From Bradyrhizobium sp. (GTDB taxonomy: Bacteria; Pseudomonadota; Alphaproteobacteria; Rhizobiales; Xanthobacteraceae), in the NCBI RefSeq assembly GCF_030697065.1, contig NZ_JAUYQU010000294.1, positions 1-64,000 on the forward strand: 64,000 nt of DNA. The letters are read 5' to 3'. Below the pieces are notes generated by a model, which saw only the letters and a list, made by a program, of their open reading frames with translations, ran no database searches and was not told the origin of the DNA. Every line of letters starts with the position of its first letter. The first letter of the stretch is position 1. Below, piece after piece: positions 18,764-27,710 of this stretch. Both the position numbers and the translations under genes were made by a program.

Positions 18764-18773
18764 GAGGAGAAGA

Positions 18774-19052
18774 TTACTGAGCGGCGACCTTGTTCGATTT
18801 CTGCGCCAGGTCGCGGTCCATCACGGCCCGGCAGCCGGTGCTCAGGCTGGCGCGCTTCTTCATCATGCAGGCGGTGATCTTCGAGATGTTCGGGATCTCG
18901 TCGCTGCAGAGCCGGAAAGCGTCGCCGGTGCACATCTGCCGGGCTTCGGAGCTGTAGGCGAAGCTCTGGGTCGCCGACAGTGCGGAAAAAGAAACCGCGA
19001 AGGCCAGCACGATACCGGCTTGGCGGATGGTCCTGGTCAGGTAGGCGGTCAT
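18774..19052 (-). CDS. Small secreted Cys-rich protein (paralogue of the 18433 gene)
   Basis: A 92-residue protein with a signal peptide ending near SFA and four cysteines in the order CTGDAFRLC … ACMMKKRASLSTGC. A GGGAG ribosome site sits seven bases before the ATG at 19052, which fixes this start over an upstream one at 19142. It shares the cysteine layout with the protein encoded at 18433–18645, and the two lie in tandem with a family A repeat between. Export and disulfide bonding in the periplasm are likely; the role is unknown. Confidence 0.75.
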   Translation of the reverse strand: MTAYLTRTIRQAGIVLAFAVSFSALSATQSFAYSSEARQMCTGDAFRLCSDEIPNISKITACMMKKRASLSTGCRAVMDRDLAQKSNKVAAQ

Positions 19053-19283
19053 GGCAGGCTCCCTTTGGCCCGGCTCGGCGGGCCCGTTGTTGATGACCGG
19101 ACAGTGCCTGAACGATAGCGGCGGCGCTGTGACGTCGGTCACACAGAGAAATCCACCCGGTTTTGCCTTCCTTCCTTCGGAAAATAATTTGGCCGGACCA
19201 GCCTTCGTTGGTGGGGCGTTAAGACCTCGTTTGCATTAATGCCGCCTGTACGGGTTGTGGTGAATTGTGTGGAAAGTGTAGCG

Positions 19284-20306
19284 ATGCGTAATGCTTTTGG
19301 CCTGATGCTGGCGAGTGTTGTTTCGGCTGTCGTGATCGCCGCCGTGTGGTACTGGACCTCTGCACCCCGAGCAGATGCGGCCGCTCCTCCCCAAACCGTC
19401 GATGCCAGGAAGGCCGAGCCGCTTGCCGTCGCCGCCAGGCCGGCCGCACCGCGCGAGGACGTCGAGGTCACGGCGGCGCTTTCAGCGCCGGCTCCCGCCA
19501 GGCCTGCCGCACCGGTGCAGGCCAAATGCGCCAACCCCGATGCGCTCGGCGTCAGCCGTGTCGTCGTCGCCGACACCACGGGCGGACCCGGCTTCGGCTT
19601 CCAGCAATACAAGCAGCTCGACTTTCTCGCCGAGAAGGAAGTGGTGCTGACATTCGACGACGGTCCGTGGCCGACAACCCCGTCGGTGCTGAAGTCGCTG
19701 GCCGAGGAATGCACCAAGGCCACGTTCTTCCCGGTCGGCAAGCACTCCACCTATCATCCGGAGATTCTCAAGCAGGTCTACAACGCCGGTCACACGGTCG
19801 GCGCCCACACCTGGTCGCATGCTCATCTCGACAGCAAGAAGCTGACCGAAGCGCAGGTCAAGGAAGAGATCGAGAAGGGCTTTAGCGCGATCAAACTCGC
19901 GATCGGCGCCGCACCGGCGCCGTTCTTCCGCTTCCCGGGACTGCAGCACACCCAGGCTTCGAGGGAATATCTCGGCTCGCGCAACATCGCGATGTTCTCC
20001 ACCGACGTCGATTCCTTCGACTACAAGTCCAGGGACGCCGCCCAGATCGTCAACACCGTGATGACCAGGCTCGACAAGGCCGGCAAGGGCATCATCCTGA
20101 TGCACGACCTGCAGAAGCACACCGCGACCGCCTTGCCGGCGCTGCTGCGCCGTCTCAAGGACGGCGGCTACAAGGTCGTGCATATGAAAGCCAAGGTGCA
20201 GCTGGAGACGCTGGCCGAGTACGACGCGCTGCTGGTCAAGGACATGAAACTGCCGGCCGTCGCCAGCCGCCCGGTCAGCAGCGTGATCCAGACGGTGACG
20301 GAATAA
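19284..20306 (+). CDS. Polysaccharide deacetylase (NodB homology domain)
   Basis: A 340-residue protein from the ATG at 19284, which has a GGAAAG ribosome site; a start at 19239 is less likely. It has a membrane-anchoring or signal segment (residues 5–22), an Ala/Pro-rich linker (30–80), then a NodB domain. Catalytic Asp125 and metal-binding Asp126 lie in TFDDGPWP, and His175 and His179 in AHTWSHAH. These form the standard metal triad of carbohydrate esterase family 4, which removes acetyl groups from chitin oligomers, peptidoglycan or other polysaccharides. It is not near nod genes, so a cell-envelope role is more likely. Confidence 0.92.
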   Translation: MRNAFGLMLASVVSAVVIAAVWYWTSAPRADAAAPPQTVDARKAEPLAVAARPAAPREDVEVTAALSAPAPARPAAPVQAKCANPDALGVSRVVVADTTGGPGFGFQQYKQLDFLAEKEVVLTFDDGPWPTTPSVLKSLAEECTKATFFPVGKHSTYHPEILKQVYNAGHTVGAHTWSHAHLDSKKLTEAQVKEEIEKGFSAIKLAIGAAPAPFFRFPGLQHTQASREYLGSRNIAMFSTDVDSFDYKSRDAAQIVNTVMTRLDKAGKGIILMHDLQKHTATALPALLRRLKDGGYKVVHMKAKVQLETLAEYDALLVKDMKLPAVASRPVSSVIQTVTE

Positions 20307-20327
20307 CCGTCCGCGGGACGCAGAGGC

Positions 20328-20600
20328 TCAGACTTTCTTGGCGCAGGCCGCTTTGCCTTTAACGGTATGCACCGAAGGCTGCGGCCGAGGCTTCGGTTGC
20401 GGCTCGCTGCTCGCACCGGCCAACGCCGGACGGCTCGCGCTGAGAAATTCTTGCCAGGCGACCTCGGACGACCAATTGACGTAGCGAACGGCCGCACCGG
20501 CAAGTGCGAGCAGAACCATGACCTGGACAAGGAGGATTCGGACAATCCCCAACCGGTCGATGGTGCGGTTCATTCTGCTCTGATCATCTATTGAAGGCAC
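20328..20600 (-). CDS. Small single-pass membrane protein of unknown function
   Basis: A 90-residue protein. The GTG at 20600 is preceded by GGGAGG five bases away, the strongest ribosome site here, so I prefer it to the ATG at 20573, which has none. One membrane segment spans about residues 18–40 (IVRILLVQVMVLLALAGAAV), followed by a Pro/Lys-rich tail. No family is recognised. It lies convergent to the polysaccharide deacetylase gene, 21 bases from its stop. Confidence 0.6.
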   Translation of the reverse strand: MPSIDDQSRMNRTIDRLGIVRILLVQVMVLLALAGAAVRYVNWSSEVAWQEFLSASRPALAGASSEPQPKPRPQPSVHTVKGKAACAKKV

Positions 20601-20798
20601 GGACGCCTCCCTCGTTCGGTTATGGACGGGTATTAGCTCGGCTACAGAATCCGGGTGTGAACTGCTTCACAGGTAACGATTAGTTCAAAAGCCTTGCTGC
20701 CTGCTCACGCGTGAGTGATGACGTCTGCACGGCAGCGGAAACCCGCGGCGCGCGTGCGCTCAACGGGTTTGTCGCTTCGCAATTCTGCGATTGGCGTA

Positions 20799-21164
20799 TT
20801 ACCAGTAGATGCCGTGGCGATTGAGCTCCCGGATCACCCGGGCTTCGGTCGATTCGCGCCTGCGCTTCGGCTTTTCTGCGCTTCCCATCCTGGTGGCTTT
20901 CCCGACGACGGGTTTTGTCGTCTCCGGCTTCGACGCTTCGGTCGCCGTCCCGATCGCCGCGGGCCGCGCGACATAAACAGGCGCTTCGCCGGCGGCCGGC
21001 GTCTGCACCGCCTTCGGCGCCTCGACCGCCTGCTGTTCGACGGGCCTGGCTTGCTCTGCTCCCGTCAGCTGATCGTTCGACGCCAGCGTCAGGCTTCGCG
21101 TTGGACCGGCCTGCGCGGTCGCGGACGCCAGCACCATGGCCGTGATCAAAATGAGTTTGCGCAT
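20799..21164 (-). CDS. Small secreted protein with basic, conserved-looking C terminus
   Basis: A 121-residue protein from the ATG at 21164, with a GGGAG ribosome site. It has a signal peptide (MRKLILITAMVLASATAQAG), a low-complexity Ala/Pro/Glu middle, and a basic end (KPKRRRESTEARVIRELNRH, then GIYW). The last 20 residues look structured and have a composition unlike the middle, so they may be the functional part, perhaps for binding acidic surfaces. Function unknown. Transcribed alone, between the deacetylase region and tRNA-Thr. Confidence 0.65.
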   Translation of the reverse strand: MRKLILITAMVLASATAQAGPTRSLTLASNDQLTGAEQARPVEQQAVEAPKAVQTPAAGEAPVYVARPAAIGTATEASKPETTKPVVGKATRMGSAEKPKRRRESTEARVIRELNRHGIYW

Positions 21165-21301
21165 GTGAAATCTCCCGTCATCCAACGTTGACGGGAGACT
21201 AGAACGAAGTGAGGTACGGCTCTGTGAGATGGGTCACGCAAAGCGTCACGCGAGAGGCTGCGACAACCGAGGTTCGAACTGACTTGAAACTCGGGAAAAA
21301 C

Positions 21302-21377
21302 TGGTGCCGCAAACAGGACTCGAACCTGTGACCCCGTCATTACGAATGACGTGCTCTACCAACTGAGCTATTGCGGC
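21302..21377 (-). tRNA. tRNA-Thr (anticodon CGT)
   Basis: A complete 76-base cloverleaf on the minus strand with encoded CCA. The acceptor GCCGCAA pairs with TTGCGGC. The D-arm TAGCTCAGTTGGTAGAGC, anticodon stem CGTCA/TGACG with loop TTCGTAA, and T-arm ACAGGTTCGAGTCCTGT are all present. Anticodon CGT reads ACG. Confidence 0.97.
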
Positions 21378-21478
21378 GGACCAAGCGATGCGCTCAGGCA
21401 ACGGCCTGAAAACGCTGGCCCCTGATATCGGGCAGGAGGCGTTTTTGCAAGAAAAACGCTCCCTCAAGACCGGCTAAA

Positions 21479-23206
21479 TCAGCTGCCCCAGCGGGACAGA
21501 AACCCGCGCCAGCCGCCGGCCTGGCGCTCTGCGGGGCTCAATTGCTCGCGGAATTCATCGACCGCGCTGTCGTCGTCGATCCCGGGATCGTCCGGCGCCC
21601 GCACGATGGGGATGACCTGGGGAATGCCGGGCCGGCGGGTGCGGGGGATGTCCTGGCGGGAGCGGAACAGCGGCGCGGGCGCCGGGGCCACGGGTTCGGA
21701 AGGCGGCGGCGCGGACGCCGGTTCGGGCGCTGGTTCATGCTCCGCGGCAGCAGGCAATTCAGCGGTTTCAGCCGGTGCCGGGGAATTGTCCTGCGCGGCG
21801 GGCGGCGCGGCCTCCTCGGCAGCCTCCTCCACAGCAGGTTCCCGGGGCGGCTCGACGCGGCGCGGCGGCGCCAGCATCTCCTCTTCCAAAGCGAAGGCTT
21901 CGATGGCGGCGCTGCTGTCGGACGGCAATGCCGCCAGCGGCGTCTGCCATTGGAACGCATCCAGCCGCCCGGTCACCGGCGACACCGGGCGCCAGCGATC
22001 GCTGACATAGCCATCCGCGGTCCATACCGGGTCGTGCTGGGCTCGCACCGCGCGCAGGGTCCAGGCCCGCGCCCGGCCGCTGTCGCCATGCTCGACACGC
22101 TCGATCTCCGCCATCAGCAGCGCCACCCGCTGGGTCGGCGCCGCGGTGAACGGCTCCAGCACCTCGCGGGCGCGTCCGAATTCCGCGGCATCGATCGCGG
22201 CGCGCGCGATCGCCAGCGCCCCCTCGATATGGCCGGGGGCTTTCGCCGCCAGCGTCTCGATCCGCACCAGCCGCTGTCGCGCGGAATCGCCGAGCTTCAC
22301 ATGCGCATAGGCATCGGCGAGATCCGGATGCGGCTGTGCCAGCCACGCAGCCTCCACGATCCGCATCGATCGTCGGGTCTGATGCGCCTCGGTCTGATAC
22401 TTGCTCGCCAGCACCGCGGCCGGCACCAGCGTCGGCGCCAGCTTGATCGCTTCCATGGCGCTGTCGCGCGACTTGTCGCGGTCGACCTTCTCCAGATCGA
22501 GCGCGCGCGCCGTCAGCAGCACGCCGCGCTGGCGCCGGTAGGTGGCCTTGTCGATCAGCCCGGAGGCGAGATTGTTGTCGAGGATGACAAGCGCGCCGTT
22601 CCAGTCGCCCTGTGCGCAGCGGAATCCGAGCAAGGCATGCGAGGCCCAGGTCGAGCCCGGCGCCAGCTTCAGCGCCTCCTCGGCGATCCCGACCGCGCCG
22701 ACCGGATCGTCGGCGCGCTGCGCCTCGATGAACAGCCCGCGCAGGCCGAGCAGCCGGGTGTCCTCACGCTCCGCCATGGCATGGAAGGCGCGCTGCGCGC
22801 CTTCGCGGTCGCCGTCGAGCTGGGCGGATTGCGCGTGCAGCAGCAGCGTCAGCGGATCGTGCCCGGCATCGCGCCGCGCGACATCGGCATGCCGCCGCGC
22901 CGCGGTGGAATCGCCGTGGCCGATTGCCAGCAGTCCTTGCGTGATCGCCTGGCGGCCCCGCGCCCGGCGCCGCTCGCGCCGCCGCTGCCTGAGCCGCTCC
23001 GGCGTATGCCACAGCCCGCGCAGCAGCGCCCACACCAGCATGATCGCGACCATGGCGACACCAAGCGCCAGCGCGAACACCGGCACCGACGTCTGGACGC
23101 GCCAGCCGCCCCAGTTCAGCGCGACATCGCCGCCCTGATCGGCAACCCATGCCGCTCCGGCCGCTGCGAGCGCTATCAACACCAGGTACAGAATGATCCG
23201 ATACAT
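21479..23206 (-). CDS. hemY: HemY family heme-biosynthesis-associated membrane protein
   Basis: A 575-residue protein from the ATG at 23206, which has an AGGACC ribosome site. Two N-terminal membrane segments (residues 3–22 and 40–62) are followed by a basic stretch (RQRRRERRRARGR) and a TPR-like helical region to about residue 400. The last 150 residues are Pro/Ala/Glu-rich and disordered. HemY_N proteins accompany hemD in proteobacteria; a direct enzymatic role in haem synthesis is not established, and this is not the Bacillus HemY oxidase. It is the third gene of hemD–Mic60-like–hemY. Confidence 0.9.
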   Translation of the reverse strand: MYRIILYLVLIALAAAGAAWVADQGGDVALNWGGWRVQTSVPVFALALGVAMVAIMLVWALLRGLWHTPERLRQRRRERRRARGRQAITQGLLAIGHGDSTAARRHADVARRDAGHDPLTLLLHAQSAQLDGDREGAQRAFHAMAEREDTRLLGLRGLFIEAQRADDPVGAVGIAEEALKLAPGSTWASHALLGFRCAQGDWNGALVILDNNLASGLIDKATYRRQRGVLLTARALDLEKVDRDKSRDSAMEAIKLAPTLVPAAVLASKYQTEAHQTRRSMRIVEAAWLAQPHPDLADAYAHVKLGDSARQRLVRIETLAAKAPGHIEGALAIARAAIDAAEFGRAREVLEPFTAAPTQRVALLMAEIERVEHGDSGRARAWTLRAVRAQHDPVWTADGYVSDRWRPVSPVTGRLDAFQWQTPLAALPSDSSAAIEAFALEEEMLAPPRRVEPPREPAVEEAAEEAAPPAAQDNSPAPAETAELPAAAEHEPAPEPASAPPPSEPVAPAPAPLFRSRQDIPRTRRPGIPQVIPIVRAPDDPGIDDDSAVDEFREQLSPAERQAGGWRGFLSRWGS

Positions 23207-23246
23207 GAAGGTCCTGTGGGGCTTATGGGCTGGCTTATCGAGCGGC

Positions 23247-24416
23247 TTATTGAACCGGCTTGGCGAGCGTCGCCATCGCATCGGCAGCGAATTGGCGGGA
23301 GGCCGCGAGCGCGGCATCGCGGGCATCGGCCTTGTCGAGCCAGACCTGCGCCGCGGCGCGATCGGCCGGCGCCAGCGTCTTCAATTCGCGCCGCGCCTCG
23401 GCGAAATCGTTGCGCAGCGCCGCCGCCGTGACCCGCGCGACGATCGCGCCGCGATCGCTGCCGGTGGCGTCGCTGCGTTCGATCCGCACGAGTTTAGCGG
23501 CACCCGCCTGCAGCCGGTCGACGATGCCGGAACCCGTCGTCGAAGTGTCCGGCGCCGGCGGCGACAGTTTCGGCACCAGCGTCAGCAATTCGCGGCACAG
23601 GCTGTTGGCGCTCGGTACACCGGAAGCCGCGAAGCCTTCGAGCGGCTTCAACATATCCGGATTCGGTACCAGAGTTTTCGCGGCACTGATCGCCGCGGGA
23701 TAGGGATCGCCGGTTCGAACGAGAACGTCGAGCAGGGCGGCGGCCACGATGCGGCGCAGGAGCAGATCGTCGGCTGGCCTGGCGATTTCCTTGCTGATCT
23801 CGGCGCCCTGCGCCCGGGCGGTGCGTTCGAGCTGGGCGATGCGTTCGTTGATCGCGGACAGATCCGGTGGCGGCGGAGGCGCCTCGCGCGGCGCCGATTT
23901 CGCTTCATCGATCGCGGCAGCCAGTTTGTCCGATTGCGCGCGCTGGGCGGCGAGTTCGTCGCGCAGCGCGGCCAGCGATTTTTCCAGGGCTTCGGCGCGC
24001 GCGGGGGCGGCGGCATCGGGCGCGGCGGCGGCGGGCTGGCTGAGCCTGGACTCCATACCGGCGAGGCGAGCGGCAAGATCATCGACGGCGGCGGAACTGA
24101 TCAGGGAATTGACCTGAGGAGCGGGAACTGTCGGCGCCGTCGCCGCCGGCCAACCCGCGAACCAGGCGGCGCCAAGCAGCAGCGCGGCGGCACTGGCTCC
24201 GGAAACCGCAGCAATGATGGCAGCGGAAATTGCGCCGGTCGAAGCCCGCGGCGGTGCGGGTTCCGGGTCGGGTTCCGCGCCGGCGGCAGCATTTTGGGTG
24301 TCGTTCGGGGTATCGGCGGAAACCTCGGTCGCCTCGAGGTCGATGGTGGGCGGCTCGCGCCTGGCGCGGCCGGTCTCGGGCGATGCTCCGGTAGCTTCAG
24401 GCCTGTCATCGACCAT
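23247..24416 (-). CDS. Alphaproteobacterial mitofilin (Mic60)-like membrane protein
   Basis: A 389-residue protein: acidic, disordered N terminus (1–58), one membrane segment (about 62–87), a long coiled-coil region (about 115–210, with heptad-like EKSLAALRDELAAQRAQSDKLA-type spacing), and a C-terminal helical domain matching the mitofilin region. This layout, and its place between hemD and hemY, fits the bacterial Mic60 homologues reported in alphaproteobacteria, which shape inner-membrane invaginations by analogy with mitochondrial cristae. In non-phototrophs the role is less clear. Family membership is inferred from architecture and gene order. Confidence 0.82.
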   Translation of the reverse strand: MVDDRPEATGASPETGRARREPPTIDLEATEVSADTPNDTQNAAAGAEPDPEPAPPRASTGAISAAIIAAVSGASAAALLLGAAWFAGWPAATAPTVPAPQVNSLISSAAVDDLAARLAGMESRLSQPAAAAPDAAAPARAEALEKSLAALRDELAAQRAQSDKLAAAIDEAKSAPREAPPPPPDLSAINERIAQLERTARAQGAEISKEIARPADDLLLRRIVAAALLDVLVRTGDPYPAAISAAKTLVPNPDMLKPLEGFAASGVPSANSLCRELLTLVPKLSPPAPDTSTTGSGIVDRLQAGAAKLVRIERSDATGSDRGAIVARVTAAALRNDFAEARRELKTLAPADRAAAQVWLDKADARDAALAASRQFAADAMATLAKPVQ

Positions 24417-24478
24417 CAGGACGGTTCCTCATCAATTGCGGCGAACGTACGGGATTCGGCATCGTCTTCTTACCGCGA

Positions 24479-25210
24479 TCAGGCCCGCAAAGCACGCTCA
24501 AGCGCCTCCAACAGGGCATTTTCATCCGGCGTTGCCGCCACCACGACCTGCGTGGCCCCGGCCTCGCGGAGCACGGCAGCCACAGCGGTGGAGATGCAAC
24601 ATTGCGGAATCGACAACGCCGAGATTTCGACGCCTCCCGCCCGCGCCGCATCCAGAAAGGCGCGGGCGCTGCGGCGCGAATAATGCAGCACCGCCTCGAT
24701 CCGGCTGGCGGCGAAGGCGTCGCAGACCTCGCGCGGCAGGCTCGCCACCGCAACCATCCGGTAGGTGGTGTGGGTGACGACCCGCAGCCCGCTTTCGCCG
24801 AGTTCGGCGGCGAGATCCCGGGCCAGATCGGCACCGGCCAGATAAAGCAGCGTCGACGCCTTGTTCAGTTCCTTCGCCTTCACCCTTGCCATCACGAGAT
24901 CGCGCAGGCCCGCGGCGTCGCCACTGGTCGGCATTACATGGGTGAAACCGGCCCGGCGGGCGGCGCTGGCGGTATGCTCGCCGACCGCAAACAGCGGCAA
25001 TTCGAGCAGCCGGTGGCTCTTGAGTTCGATGCCGCGCAACGCATTGGCGCTGGTGACGAGCACCGCGCCGTAGCGCGCGTCGAGGTCCTCCTGGAACGCA
25101 ACCGGCTCGAACCGCAGCATCGGCGCCAGCAGCGCCTCGAATCCCCGGGCGCGAAGTGCGGCGGCAGTGGACTCATCGTCGGGATGTGGGCGGGTAACGA
25201 GAACAGCCAT
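24479..25210 (-). CDS. hemD: Uroporphyrinogen-III synthase
   Basis: A 243-residue protein from the ATG at 25210 (MAVLVTRPHPDDE). It cyclises and inverts ring D of hydroxymethylbilane to give uroporphyrinogen III, the common precursor of haem, sirohaem and cobalamin. HemD is poorly conserved, but the opening VLVTRP, the central VTSANALRGIE and the two-domain length match the family. It is first in the operon with Mic60-like and hemY, 62 bases before the former. No hemC lies between it and the divergent tsaD. Confidence 0.9.
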   Translation of the reverse strand: MAVLVTRPHPDDESTAAALRARGFEALLAPMLRFEPVAFQEDLDARYGAVLVTSANALRGIELKSHRLLELPLFAVGEHTASAARRAGFTHVMPTSGDAAGLRDLVMARVKAKELNKASTLLYLAGADLARDLAAELGESGLRVVTHTTYRMVAVASLPREVCDAFAASRIEAVLHYSRRSARAFLDAARAGGVEISALSIPQCCISTAVAAVLREAGATQVVVAATPDENALLEALERALRA

Positions 25211-25276
25211 GCGTCGTGTTTCTGTTTCGAGTTTCCTGGCATCGGTTCGGTAACAGCGGACGATTGCACTTCGAGA

Positions 25277-25296
25277 CCTCGCGGTGCTACGCGAGG
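25277..25296. promoter_or_regulatory. Perfect hairpin in the hemD–tsaD divergent region
   Basis: CCTCGCG pairs perfectly with CGCGAGG across a six-base loop. It is the only strong palindrome in the 145 bases between the divergent hemD and tsaD start codons, so it may be an operator or a leader stem-loop. Function unproven. Confidence 0.4.
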
Positions 25297-25355
25297 ATAG
25301 GCAAACGCCGCTTTGGCCGATAGCGCAAGGGCTCAAATTGGGTAACGACTCGTCA

Positions 25356-26429
25356 ATGCTGGTGCTGGGGATCGAGACCACCTGCGATGAAACCGCAGCC
25401 GCCGTGATCGAGCGGCTGGGCGACGGATCGGGGCGCATTCTGTCCAATATTGTGCGCTCGCAGACCGAGGAACATGCAAGGTTCGGCGGCGTGGTGCCCG
25501 AGATCGCGGCGCGCGCCCATGTCGACCTGCTCGACGGCATCGTCGACAGCGCCATGAAGCAGGCGGGGGTCGGCTACGCGCAGCTTGCGGCGGTCGCCGC
25601 CGCCGCCGGGCCCGGCCTGATCGGCGGCGTGATCGTCGGCCTCACCACCGCGAAAGCCATCGCGATGGTGCACAATACGCCGCTGATCGCGGTCAACCAT
25701 CTCGAGGCTCACGCACTAACGCCGCGGCTGACCTGCGCGCTGGCGTTTCCCTATTGCCTGTTTCTCGCCTCCGGCGGCCACACCCAGATCGTCGCCGTGA
25801 TCGGCGTCGGCAATTATGTCCGGCTCGGCACCACCGTCGACGACGCCATGGGCGAGGCGTTCGATAAAGTCGCAAAAATGCTCTCGCTGCCCTATCCGGG
25901 CGGGCCGGAGGTGGAGCGCGCCGCTGTGGGCGGCGATGCCAAACGGTTTGCATTGCCGCGGCCGATGCTCGGACGCGCCGATGCGAATTTTTCGCTGTCG
26001 GGATTGAAGACCGCGGTTCGCAACGAGGCCAGCCGGCTGGTGCCGCTGGAGCCACAGGACATCCGCGATCTCTGCGCCGGCTTTCAGGCGGCGGTGCTGG
26101 AATCGACCGCGGACCGGTTGAGCGTCGGTCTGCGGCTGTTTCACGAACGATTCGGCCCGCCGCGCGCGCTGGTCGCCGCCGGCGGCGTCGCCGCCAACCA
26201 GGCGATCCGCGGCGCGCTGCAGGATGTCGCGGCCAAAGCGCAGACCACGCTGATCATTCCGCCGCCGGCGCTATGCACCGACAATGGCGCGATGATCGCC
26301 TGGGCCGGCGCGGAGCGGCTGGCGCTCGGCATGGTCGACAGCATGGACGCCGCACCCCGCGCCCGCTGGCTGCTCGACGCCAATGCCACGGCGCCCGCCG
26401 GATATGGCAAAACCCGCGCAAGTTTCTGA
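25356..26429 (+). CDS. tsaD: tRNA N6-adenosine threonylcarbamoyltransferase
   Basis: A 357-residue TsaD (Kae1/Gcp/Qri7 family). With TsaB, TsaC and TsaE it attaches threonylcarbamoyl to A37 of tRNAs that read ANN codons. The N-terminal GIETTCDET motif, the metal-binding HLEAHA pair of histidines, and the late [10 protein letters not shown] motif are all present. The ATG at 25356 opens right at the first beta strand, as in relatives; a longer upstream reading frame exists but lacks support. Divergent from hemD. Confidence 0.96.
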   Translation: MLVLGIETTCDETAAAVIERLGDGSGRILSNIVRSQTEEHARFGGVVPEIAARAHVDLLDGIVDSAMKQAGVGYAQLAAVAAAAGPGLIGGVIVGLTTAKAIAMVHNTPLIAVNHLEAHALTPRLTCALAFPYCLFLASGGHTQIVAVIGVGNYVRLGTTVDDAMGEAFDKVAKMLSLPYPGGPEVERAAVGGDAKRFALPRPMLGRADANFSLSGLKTAVRNEASRLVPLEPQDIRDLCAGFQAAVLESTADRLSVGLRLFHERFGPPRALVAAGGVAANQAIRGALQDVAAKAQTTLIIPPPALCTDNGAMIAWAGAERLALGMVDSMDAAPRARWLLDANATAPAGYGKTRASF

Positions 26430-26618
26430 AGCAAGAGATCCGGTGCCCGGGCGCGGCGCAGCGCCATCTGCAGGCCAATATATAAAATATCGAAAACAAC
26501 CCCATGCATTGAAAGCACAACCGTATCTTAGTACCGCCTGACGTGCCGCGAGTAGAAGATTCTGTCCATACTGGCTTCCCGACCTGATCCCATCCAGCTC
26601 CAGCCGAGGCCTGCCGCC

Positions 26619-27599
26619 ATGCCGTCCTTCAGATCTGTAAGCGTGATCGGCGCCGGCGCCTGGGGAACGGCGCTGGCCGCTGTCGCGGCGCGGGCCGGAC
26701 GCGAAGTGGTGCTTTACGCCCGCAACCCGGAGATCGCGGCCGCAATCGCCGCCAGCCGCAGCAATCCAAAACTGTCCGGCGTGCGGCTGGACAGCCGCGT
26801 CGTCATCACCAGCGACATCGCGCATGGCGCGCGGGCCGATATCATCGTGATCGCGACGCCCGCCCAGCATTTGCGTGAAGCCGTCACCGCGCTGGCGCCT
26901 CACCTTGCCGTCGGCGTTCCCGTGGTCGCGAGTGCAAAAGGCATCGAGCGCGGCACCCATCAATTCATGACCGAGGTGATATCGGAAGCCGCACCCACGG
27001 CCGTTGCCGCGATCCTGTCGGGACCGAGCTTTGCCGACGACGTCGCCCGCGGGCTTCCCACCGCGGTGACATTGGCGGCGAAGGACGAGGCGCTGGCGGC
27101 CGAGCTTGCCCAGGCGCTGGGGTCTTCGACCTTCCGGCCCTATCACACCTCCGATGTCCGCGGCGTCGAGATCGGCGGCGCGGCCAAGAACGTGCTGGCG
27201 ATCGCCGCCGGCATCGTGGTCGGGCGCAAGCTCGGCGCCTCGGCGCAGGCGGCCCTGACCACGCGCGGCTTCAGCGAATTGGTGCGGCTTGGCCGCGCCT
27301 GCGGCGCGCGCAGCGAAACCATGGCGGGCCTGTCGGGCCTCGGCGACCTGATCCTGAGCTGCTCCAGCGCGCAGTCGCGCAATTTTGCGCTTGGTGCAGC
27401 GCTCGGACGCGGCGAGAAGCGGCCGTCCGACAAACTCGCCGAAGGCGAATTCACCGCGCCGGTCATGATCGAGCTGGCGGCTTCGCAGAATGTCGATATG
27501 CCGGTATCGTCGGCAGTCGCGGCGATATTGAACGGCACGGCGACGATCGACGAAGCGATCGAAAGCCTGCTGACGCGCCCGTTCAAGGCAGAGGGATAG
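26619..27599 (+). CDS. gpsA: Glycerol-3-phosphate dehydrogenase [NAD(P)+]
   Basis: A 326-residue GpsA. It reduces dihydroxyacetone phosphate to sn-glycerol-3-phosphate for phospholipid synthesis. The dinucleotide motif [12 protein letters not shown], the substrate-binding [10 protein letters not shown], the catalytic-lysine segment [15 protein letters not shown], and [14 protein letters not shown] are all visible. It begins 189 bases after tsaD and may be cotranscribed with it, as in other alphaproteobacteria. The stop codon is TAG, showing that amber is an ordinary stop in this genome. Confidence 0.97.
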   Translation: MPSFRSVSVIGAGAWGTALAAVAARAGREVVLYARNPEIAAAIAASRSNPKLSGVRLDSRVVITSDIAHGARADIIVIATPAQHLREAVTALAPHLAVGVPVVASAKGIERGTHQFMTEVISEAAPTAVAAILSGPSFADDVARGLPTAVTLAAKDEALAAELAQALGSSTFRPYHTSDVRGVEIGGAAKNVLAIAAGIVVGRKLGASAQAALTTRGFSELVRLGRACGARSETMAGLSGLGDLILSCSSAQSRNFALGAALGRGEKRPSDKLAEGEFTAPVMIELAASQNVDMPVSSAVAAILNGTATIDEAIESLLTRPFKAEG

Positions 27600-27606
27600 T
27601 CTCCCT

Positions 27607-27693
27607 CGTCATGCCCGCGCTTGTCGCGGGCATCCACGTCTTGGTATTGGTCGGTGGAAGACGTGGATGGCCGGAACAAGTCCGGCCATGACG
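27607..27693. repeat. Palindromic intergenic repeat, family C
   Basis: CGTCATGCCCGCGCTTGTCGCG opens the element and CCGGAACAAGTCCGGCCATGACG closes it; GACGTGGATG-type arms pair in the centre (CATCCACGTCTT with AAGACGTGGATG). It lies between gpsA and the EVE-domain gene and would end up in the leader of the latter. A related element is at 59773. Confidence 0.8.
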
Positions 27694-27710
27694 GATGGAT
27701 GGTGGGCGTC

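Noticed and set aside
19284-20306. Nodulation gene nodB
   Set aside because: It has the NodB fold, but there is a long linker and membrane segment and no other nod gene or nod box nearby; a general envelope deacetylase is more likely.
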